Below are positions 6,911 to 11,167 of a stretch of DNA of 11,167 nucleotides, piece after piece. This DNA is from Candidatus Omnitrophota bacterium (lineage in GTDB: Bacteria > Omnitrophota > Gorgyraeia > Duberdicusellales > 4484-171). The position numbers and the translations under genes are program-made. The notes beneath the pieces are model-generated. The model did no database searches, was not told where the DNA came from, and was given only the letters and a program-made list of their open reading frames with translations. The stretch's first letter is position 1. Every line of letters starts with the position of its first letter. Where the stretch lies: the NCBI GenBank assembly GCA_023228195.1, contig JALOBR010000041.1, positions 1 through 11,167 of the forward strand. The letters are read 5' to 3'.

Positions 6911-7261
6911 ATGAAGAATTTATTTAATGCTTTTTTATTGCTATTTATGTGTGCAATCTTATCTTTTCCTTGTTTTGCTCAAGGCCTTTTACCGGAAGAA
7001 GCCCTGGAGGCAGGCCGTAAACAGATAAAACAGATGCAGGTTGAAAATCCTAAACTTGCTAAACTTCATGAAGAGCTTTTGAATATTCAAATCGAAGTTA
7101 GAAAAATCATGACAGATTTCAATAAAGGTAAAATAACTAAAACGGATGCAAAACAAAAAATAACCCCACTTCTCAAGCGAGAACAGGAAATATTATGGAG
7201 CCAGGATTTTTTGGTTGAGCAAAAGCTATTTGCCCTTTTTTCTGCTCCTTTCGCCAATTAG
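6911..7261 (+). CDS. Small exported helical protein, hypothetical (possibly Spy/CpxP-like)
   Basis: A 116-residue protein. Residues 1-24 form a clear signal peptide (MKNLFNAFLLLFMCAILSF then PCFAQ), with cleavage probably after FAQ. The mature part is almost entirely predicted helix and highly charged: ENPKLAKLHEELLNIQIEVRK, then a turn NKGKITKTDAKQK and a second helix TPLLKREQEILW. The helical hairpin with paired charged heptads is reminiscent of periplasmic Spy/CpxP/CnrX proteins, but no LTxxQ motif is visible, so I leave the family open. The ribosome-binding site AGGGAGGA (6897-6904) 6 nt before the ATG is the strongest in the window, suggesting high expression. It sits between two other exported proteins and may share their transcript. 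Confidence 0.75.
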   Translation: MKNLFNAFLLLFMCAILSFPCFAQGLLPEEALEAGRKQIKQMQVENPKLAKLHEELLNIQIEVRKIMTDFNKGKITKTDAKQKITPLLKREQEILWSQDFLVEQKLFALFSAPFAN

Positions 7262-7303
7262 CATTAAGTTATAAAACAGCTATTATAAAAATTTACTTCA
7301 TTT

Positions 7304-7326
7304 TTCAGAAGAATCTGAATCCCTTT
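7304..7326 (+). terminator. Weak hairpin before the metallopeptidase gene
   Basis: TTCAGA (7304-7309) and TCTGAA (7314-7319) form a perfect 6-bp stem around an AGAA loop, followed by TCCCTTTT rather than an uninterrupted T-run. It lies 13 nt before the next start codon, where a ribosome-binding site would be expected but is missing. It could be a weak terminator or a structure affecting initiation. Confidence 0.25.
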
Positions 7327-7331
7327 TATCC

Positions 7332-8126
7332 ATGAAAGCCAGAAATGTACGTTTCTTTTTAGTGCCGCTTTTATGTTTATTTTTTTGCTGCAATTTTTGT
7401 TTTCCGTATACTATCGATACTTACCCTAATCCTAATTCTGGTTATTCTGCTAAAAAAATTCCGCTCGTTTTTGTATTTATCAACTATACGAATGAACAAT
7501 CGCATCTGACTGATTTGTTTATATTGAATAAAAAACTGATGACAACAAGCCCTTTCGGCGAATTTTTAAAGGGTATAGTTGTGTATAAAATAGATATATC
7601 GCAAGAGGAGGAGAAAATTTTCTTTAAGAAAACGCAAAATTTTCCCTATGTTTCGGTCCGCACAGATTTCTTGGAAGATATTGCTTCAGATGTTAATGGT
7701 GCATATAAACTTGTTATTATTAATTCGCTGGGTTCATTATCTTGCGCGGAACTTTCGCTGGTAGATAAAATTTCTTTGGTTATCGTAGGCAGAAACAGGT
7801 ATAAAAACGAGGAAGATTTCGCTCGGGGCTTTATGCACGAGCTTGGGCATTCTTTCGGCCTACGGGATGAGTGTAGTAGTTGTAAGCAAGGCCAAGCCGG
7901 TTTTCCTAATTGCGCTTCAAACGAAAAAGAAGCTGAAAGGTGGTGGGGCCGGCAAGTTACGGAAAGAGGCAGGGTAGGTTATTTCAGGGGTTGCTGCGGC
8001 AGAAAGGATTACGTAAGGCCTACGATTGCCTCTTTAATGAATGATCCCAATAAGGCCAAAGATTTCGGCCCGGTTAACGAGAAGTACTTACGGGATTCAA
8101 TAACTAATTTCCTGGCTTCTCAGTAA
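7332..8126 (+). CDS. Secreted zinc metallopeptidase, M64-like
   Basis: A 264-residue exported protease. Residues 1-24 are a signal peptide (FFLVPLLCLFFCCNFCF). The catalytic motif HELGHSFGLRDE starts at His169: His169 and His173 bind zinc, Glu170 is the base, and Asp179 fits the third ligand of an HExxHxxGxxD arrangement. Downstream, RPTIASLMND (229-238) supplies a metzincin-like Met-turn, and FGPVNEKYL (245-253) matches the tail I recall from M64 (IgA-peptidase-like) proteins. Residues 44-155 look like the N-terminal half of the catalytic domain (IPLVFVFINYTN, YKLVIINSLGS, ISLVIVGRN). Six cysteines around the active site (138, 181, 184, 194, 221, 222) suggest disulfides. The start has no ribosome-binding site, only a hairpin upstream. 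It probably degrades extracellular or periplasmic protein; the substrate is unknown. The zinc-protease call is firm, M64 moderately so. Confidence 0.82.
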   Translation: MKARNVRFFLVPLLCLFFCCNFCFPYTIDTYPNPNSGYSAKKIPLVFVFINYTNEQSHLTDLFILNKKLMTTSPFGEFLKGIVVYKIDISQEEEKIFFKKTQNFPYVSVRTDFLEDIASDVNGAYKLVIINSLGSLSCAELSLVDKISLVIVGRNRYKNEEDFARGFMHELGHSFGLRDECSSCKQGQAGFPNCASNEKEAERWWGRQVTERGRVGYFRGCCGRKDYVRPTIASLMNDPNKAKDFGPVNEKYLRDSITNFLASQ

Positions 8127-8178
8127 TATTTATCTTAAAAACCATTAATAAATAGTTTGAAAATTATTAAGAAAAAAT

Positions 8179-8207
8179 TTGACATTTTATAAGAAATATG
8201 TTATATA
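8179..8207 (+). promoter_or_regulatory. Strong sigma-70-type promoter of the heat-shock regulator gene
   Basis: TTGACA (8179-8184, perfect -35) is followed after exactly 17 nt by TATATA (8202-8207), in a strongly AT-rich stretch. Transcription would start near 8214, giving a leader of about 155 nt before the regulator's ATG at 8372. It is the best promoter in the window. Confidence 0.65.
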
Positions 8208-8213
8208 TTAATT

Positions 8214-8371
8214 AGTTACGAATGATGTAAGAATAACCAATGAAATCAAGGAGTATAAGTCAAAATTGCCCTACTCACACGTCCGCCGAAAGCTATCCAG
8301 ACGGTCAAGCTCGGGGGTAATTCGCCGACGCACTTTTGTGCGCTTTCGGCTTAAAAAGGTGCTGGCTCATT
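8214..8371 (+). promoter_or_regulatory. GC-rich structured 5' leader of unknown class
   Basis: This leader fills most of the gene-free 8127-8371 stretch; 8127-8178 is AT-rich with only a weak, mismatched hairpin (8139-8158). The GC-rich part pairs GCCGAAAG (8285-8292) with CTTTCGGC (8343-8350). Inside, CGCAC (8329-8333) and GTGCG (8338-8342) form a TTTT-loop hairpin stacked directly on that stem, and TATCC (8294-8298) can pair with GGGTA (8315-8319) with one G-U pair. Together they give a three-way junction; TCGG (8311-8314) could pair with CCGA (8325-8328) as a pseudoknot. A separate hairpin, GAGTA (8251-8255) with TACTC (8272-8276), lies upstream. The outer stem ends 4 nt before the ribosome-binding site AAAGGTG (8355-8361), well placed for control of translation. 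I do not recognise a known riboswitch. The folding was done by eye. Confidence 0.5.
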
Positions 8372-8653
8372 ATGAATTGGGAAGAGCTAAACAAACAATT
8401 TGACATCGATATCTCGCCGGAGGAGCCGGTATTTCCTTTTAATATAGCGTGCGAGTTGTTGCATTTACATTATTGGACGCTGCATGAAATACTAAAAGAA
8501 GGCATAGTAAAACCCCGCGGCAAAGCTAAGAAGAAAAAACTGCTTTCTTACGAGGATATGAAACGGCTGAAAATCATAAAACATCTTATCGATGACGAGG
8601 GCGTAAACATAAAAGGCGTTAAGATTATTTTGGAAATGCGTCACGAGATATAA
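8372..8653 (+). CDS. HspR-like MerR-family heat-shock regulator
   Basis: A 93-residue DNA-binding protein. Residues 20-90 form a MerR-type winged helix-turn-helix: PVFPFNIACELLHLHYWTLHEI, then the wing EGIVKPRGKAKKKKLLSYEDMKRLKIIKHL, and DEGVNIKGVKIILEM, which closely follows the ELGVNLAGVEVILEM block of HspR proteins. HspR represses dnaK and clpB operons in actinobacteria and epsilonproteobacteria, using DnaK as co-repressor. The recognition helix here reads HYWTLHEI instead of the usual HPQTLRQYE, so its operator may differ. The C-terminal extension of longer HspR proteins is missing. I start it at ATG 8372, with AAAGGTG 10 nt upstream; an upstream TTG at 8336 lies within the leader hairpin and adds unconserved residues. 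Its position just before clpB supports a role in heat-shock control. Confidence 0.75.
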   Translation: MNWEELNKQFDIDISPEEPVFPFNIACELLHLHYWTLHEILKEGIVKPRGKAKKKKLLSYEDMKRLKIIKHLIDDEGVNIKGVKIILEMRHEI

Positions 8654-8667
8654 CGCATTTTTTTGTC
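8634..8667 (+). terminator. Intrinsic terminator overlapping the regulator's stop codon
   Basis: AAATGCGT (8634-8641) and ACGCATTT (8653-8660) form a perfect 8-bp stem with an 11-nt loop, and T occupies every position 8658-8664. The stem begins inside the last codons of the regulator and its 3' arm starts on the final base of the TAA stop (8651-8653). It should end or weaken transcription before clpB, although the A-U base of the stem overlaps the T-run. Confidence 0.6.
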
Positions 8668-8673
8668 TTCTAA

Positions 8674-8703
8674 TTAGCAGAATGACATTTAGACTGCTAG
8701 AAT
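8674..8703 (+). promoter_or_regulatory. CIRCE-like dyad coinciding with a candidate clpB promoter
   Basis: Bases 8674-8700 have the exact 27-bp layout of CIRCE, the HrcA operator (TTAGCACTC-N9-GAGTGCTAA): the left end is TTAGCA, the right end TGCTAG, and 13 of 18 defined positions match. The three inner bases of the left arm do not match. TAGCAG (8675-8680) and CTGCTA (8694-8699) are perfect complements. The same stretch offers a -35 TTAGCA (8674-8679) and a -10 TAGAAT (8698-8703) spaced 18 nt apart, so a bound repressor would block the promoter. A dyad between the two boxes also suits a MerR-family protein, so the adjacent regulator is an alternative ligand. Confidence 0.45.
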
Positions 8704-8725
8704 AAACCAAAGATATTCGGAAAAA

Positions 8726-8887
8726 ATGTCAATAATTTGTAGAATTTTACCCTTGTGGATAGAATGCTTTAAAGAGAAATTAGATAAAGAAGAAAATAGA
8801 TATTCATGTAATCCTTGTAACCATCAGGTAATGCAAATTGTTCCTAAATTAATATCCGTGATCATCTGTGTAAGCCGAACGGAGTGA
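8726..8887 (+). CDS. Possible small protein (53 aa) upstream of clpB
   Basis: An ATG-initiated frame of 53 residues occupies most of the 238-nt gap between the regulator and clpB and stops 4 nt before the clpB ATG. It contains WIECFKEKLDKEEN, a CNPC pair followed by NHQ (28-34), and five cysteines in all (5, 14, 28, 31, 48). Its stop overlaps the clpB ribosome-binding region, so translational coupling would be possible. Against it: only a poor GGA lies before the start, I recognise no family, and frames of this length are common by chance. The rest of the gap holds the terminator and CIRCE-like site. Confidence 0.3.
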   Translation: MSIICRILPLWIECFKEKLDKEENRYSCNPCNHQVMQIVPKLISVIICVSRTE

Positions 8888-8891
8888 GGCT

Positions 8892-11167
8892 ATGAATTTA
8901 GATAAATTTACTTTAAAAGCGCAGGAAGCAATCACAAATGCCATAAACCTGGTAAAGGGTTATGGCCACCAGTCTATACTGCCCGAGCATATTCTTTACT
9001 CCTTACTTACCGAGTCAGAGGGGATATCTGCGCAAATTTTTTTAAGATTAGCCATAGATGTGAATAATTTAAATTCAAAAGTAAAAGAGTTCCTTGTCTC
9101 TCAACCGAAAGTGTATGCAAAGGCCGCGAAAGATGTTTATGCTTCGCAGAGGGTTGCTGAGATTTTTAATTTTGCCGAATCTTACGCTAAAGATTTCGGC
9201 GATGAATATGTAAGTTCTGAAACTTTACTTTTAGGTATATCCAAGGAAAAAAATACGCTTTTATCCGGTTACCTTAATAAACAAGGTGTTTCTTTGGATG
9301 ATATCCTGCGTATCATAAAAGAGTTACGTGCCGGCAGAACCGCTGAGTCGCCTTCCGCCGAAGAAACTTATAGGGCATTAGAAAAATTTGGAAGAGATTT
9401 GACTGAGTTGGTTAAGAAGGGCAAGCTTGATCCGGTAATTGGCCGAGACGAAGAGATAAGAAGGATTATGCAGGTTCTTTCCCGCCGTACGAAAAATAAT
9501 CCTGTTTTGATAGGTGATCCCGGGGTCGGTAAAACCGCAATAGTCGAAGGACTCGCGCAAAGAATAAGTTCCGGTGATGTTCCGGAAGGGCTTAAGGATA
9601 AAAGAATAATTGCTCTTGACCTGGGAAGCCTTGTCGCGGGCACCAAGTTTCGCGGTGAATTTGAGGAGCGCCTCAAGGCTGTTTTAAAGGAGATAGAACA
9701 GAAAGACGGAGAAATAATACTTTTTATAGATGAATTGCATACGCTTGTTGGTGCTGGTCAGGCCGAAGGAGCATTAAGCGCTGCAAATATGTTAAAACCT
9801 GCTCTTGCAAAAGGGGCGTTACGTTGTATCGGCGCAACCACGCTTGATGAGTATCGAAAGTATATAGAAAAAGACGCAGCGCTTGAAAGAAGGTTCCAGC
9901 AGGTTTACGTGCGTGAGCCTAGCGTTGAGCAGACCATTTCGATTTTGCGCGGCCTAAAAGAGAAATACGAGGTTCATCACGGGATACGCCTGAAAGATTC
10001 TGCTCTTGTTGCGGCCAGCGTTTTATCGAGCCGCTATATAACCGAAAGATTTTTGCCGGATAAAGCAATAGATTTGATAGATGAAGCTGCTTCTAAGTTA
10101 CGTATTGAAATAGATAGTAAACCTGAAGAAATAGATAAGCTTGAAAGGCGTAAGATTGAGCTTGAAATTGAAAAGCAGGCATTAATGAAAGAAAAGGAAG
10201 AGGCTGTTAAGGATAAACTTAAGAAAGTTGAAAGGGAAATAGAAAGTTTAGATAAAGAACTTAGCGCTCTTAACTTGCATTGGCGCAAGGAAAAAGATTT
10301 GATTACAAAAATAAGAAACATCAAAGGGCAAGTAGAAGATTTAAAGCTTAAATCATCGGAACTGCAGAAACAGGCCTTACTGGATAAAGTTGCAGAAATA
10401 AGGTATGGTAAAATTCCAAAGTTAACACAGGAATTGGAAAGTTTAAACGCGGAACTTACGGCATTTCAGAAAAAAGAAAAAATGCTTAAAGAAGAAGTTG
10501 ACGAAGAAGACATTGCGGAAGTTGTCAGCCGATGGACAGGCGTACCCGTAACCAGCCTTATGGAAGAGGAAGTTAAAAAACTTGTCAGGATGGAGGAAGA
10601 GCTTAAAAAGAAAGTTGTCGGACAGGATAACGCAATTGAACTTATTTCTAATTGCGTAAGAAGGGCGCGTTCCGGGCTTTCCGATCCAAACCGGCCGCTT
10701 GGTTCATTTTTATTCTTAGGCCCTACGGGTGTTGGTAAGACCGAGCTTGCTAAGGCTCTTGCCCGGTTTTTGTTTAACAGCGAGCACAACCTTATACGTA
10801 TAGATATGAGTGAATATATGGAGAAGTTTTCAGTCTCGCGTCTGATTGGAGCGCCTCCCGGTTATGTTGGGCATGAAGAGGGCGGGCAATTAGCAGAACA
10901 AGTGAGGCGTAAACCGTATTCCGTTGTGCTTTTTGATGAAATCGAGAAAGCGCACCCGGATGTTTTTAACATTTTACTGCAAATTCTTGATGATGGCCGG
11001 CTCACCGACTCGCAGGGGCGTGTTGTAAATTTTAAAAATACGGTAATTATTTTGACTTCCAATATAGGAAGCGAATACTTTAATGATTTATCCGTAAGCG
11101 TAAAGGGATTAGAAGAAAAATTGAAACTGGAAATTAAGAAATATTTCCGTCCTGAATTTATAAACCG
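8892..11167 (+). CDS. clpB: ATP-dependent protein disaggregase ClpB (3' end beyond window)
   Basis: ClpB is the hexameric Hsp100 that pulls aggregated proteins through its pore with DnaK after heat stress. The 758 complete residues here cover most of the usual ~860. The N-domain (1-145) has the Clp_N motif PEHILYSLLTESEG. NBD1 has Walker A GDPGVGKT (208-215), Walker B ILFIDE (Asp280, Glu281), sensor GATT (314-317) and arginine fingers in ERRFQ. The coiled-coil middle domain (about 405-535) has the length of ClpB rather than ClpC. NBD2 has Walker A GPTGVGKT (610-617), Walker B VVLFDE (Asp682, Glu683), pore loop GYVG and sensor TSNIGS. The NBD1 pore loop reads TKFRGEFEER, with Phe253 where Tyr is usual. 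The start is supported by GGAG (8881-8884) 7 nt upstream. The frame is still open at the last base. Confidence 0.96.
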   Translation, partial: MNLDKFTLKAQEAITNAINLVKGYGHQSILPEHILYSLLTESEGISAQIFLRLAIDVNNLNSKVKEFLVSQPKVYAKAAKDVYASQRVAEIFNFAESYAKDFGDEYVSSETLLLGISKEKNTLLSGYLNKQGVSLDDILRIIKELRAGRTAESPSAEETYRALEKFGRDLTELVKKGKLDPVIGRDEEIRRIMQVLSRRTKNNPVLIGDPGVGKTAIVEGLAQRISSGDVPEGLKDKRIIALDLGSLVAGTKFRGEFEERLKAVLKEIEQKDGEIILFIDELHTLVGAGQAEGALSAANMLKPALAKGALRCIGATTLDEYRKYIEKDAALERRFQQVYVREPSVEQTISILRGLKEKYEVHHGIRLKDSALVAASVLSSRYITERFLPDKAIDLIDEAASKLRIEIDSKPEEIDKLERRKIELEIEKQALMKEKEEAVKDKLKKVEREIESLDKELSALNLHWRKEKDLITKIRNIKGQVEDLKLKSSELQKQALLDKVAEIRYGKIPKLTQELESLNAELTAFQKKEKMLKEEVDEEDIAEVVSRWTGVPVTSLMEEEVKKLVRMEEELKKKVVGQDNAIELISNCVRRARSGLSDPNRPLGSFLFLGPTGVGKTELAKALARFLFNSEHNLIRIDMSEYMEKFSVSRLIGAPPGYVGHEEGGQLAEQVRRKPYSVVLFDEIEKAHPDVFNILLQILDDGRLTDSQGRVVNFKNTVIILTSNIGSEYFNDLSVSVKGLEEKLKLEIKKYFRPEFIN

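Noticed and set aside
8139..8158. Hairpin after the metallopeptidase gene as a terminator
   Set aside because: The stem is almost all A-T with a central C-A mismatch and no T-run directly after it; too weak to call.
8240..8320. ATG-started 26-codon frame in the leader, same frame as the regulator
   Set aside because: No ribosome-binding site, ends at TAA 8318-8320, and the bases are better explained by RNA pairing.
8336..8371. TTG start giving the regulator 12 extra residues
   Set aside because: The TTG lies in the loop and stem of the leader hairpin, has no ribosome-binding site, and the residues do not resemble HspR N termini; ATG 8372 has AAAGGTG upstream.
9368..11062. Several minus-strand frames within clpB
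   Set aside because: All are antisense to conserved ClpB domains and Ser/Leu-rich, as expected for shadows of Lys/Glu-rich coding DNA.
1..11167. CRISPR arrays, tRNA or rRNA genes, insertion sequences, phage or defence genes
   Set aside because: Read for and not found: no regularly spaced direct repeats, no transposase or integrase motifs, and nearly all the DNA is accounted for by housekeeping, envelope and heat-shock genes.

Overview
The window looks like chromosomal DNA of an uncultured Gram-negative-type bacterium. All recognisable genes lie on the + strand, the DNA is AT-leaning, and several products carry Sec signal peptides. One secreted protein (6137-6820) carries, just after its signal peptide, the string ITTYYPAPFGVY. 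I associate that string with Candidatus Omnitrophota (OP3) surface proteins, so Omnitrophota is my best guess. It rests on memory of a motif, not on a phylogeny.

Region 1 (1-6072) is a tightly packed, probably co-transcribed run. It starts with the 3' end of a SET-domain lysine methyltransferase gene with an apparent frameshift in an A8 run. An alpha/beta hydrolase, a class I SAM methyltransferase, MiaB, a secreted TPR-SPOR protein, MiaA and HflX follow. MiaA and MiaB act one after the other on A37 of tRNAs (isopentenylation, then methylthiolation), and HflX is a ribosome-associated GTPase, so the core is a translation-quality block; the SPOR gene is a cell-wall gene wedged inside it. Two junctions (miaB/SPOR and miaA/hflX) are 8-nt overlaps of the form ATGCATRA. 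The miaB gene is unusual: it carries an insertion built on a heptamer tandem repeat, a second one containing a 13-bp palindrome, and it ends before the usual TRAM domain.

Region 2 (6073-8126) holds three consecutive exported proteins: the ITTYYPAPFGVY protein with a dockerin-like calcium loop, a small helical periplasmic protein, and a zinc metallopeptidase resembling family M64 (HExxHxxGxxD). A candidate promoter with an internal inverted repeat precedes the first.

Region 3 (8127-11167) is a heat-shock locus: a near-consensus sigma-70-type promoter, a GC-rich structured leader of unknown class, an HspR-like MerR-family regulator, an intrinsic terminator that overlaps the regulator's stop codon, a 27-bp CIRCE-like dyad coinciding with a possible second promoter, a possible 53-aa ORF, and clpB running off the right edge. 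The sequence suggests that the regulator and the disaggregase are transcribed as partly separate units with layered control.

I saw no tRNA or rRNA genes, CRISPR arrays, transposases, attachment sites or replication origins. All structures and promoters were found by eye.
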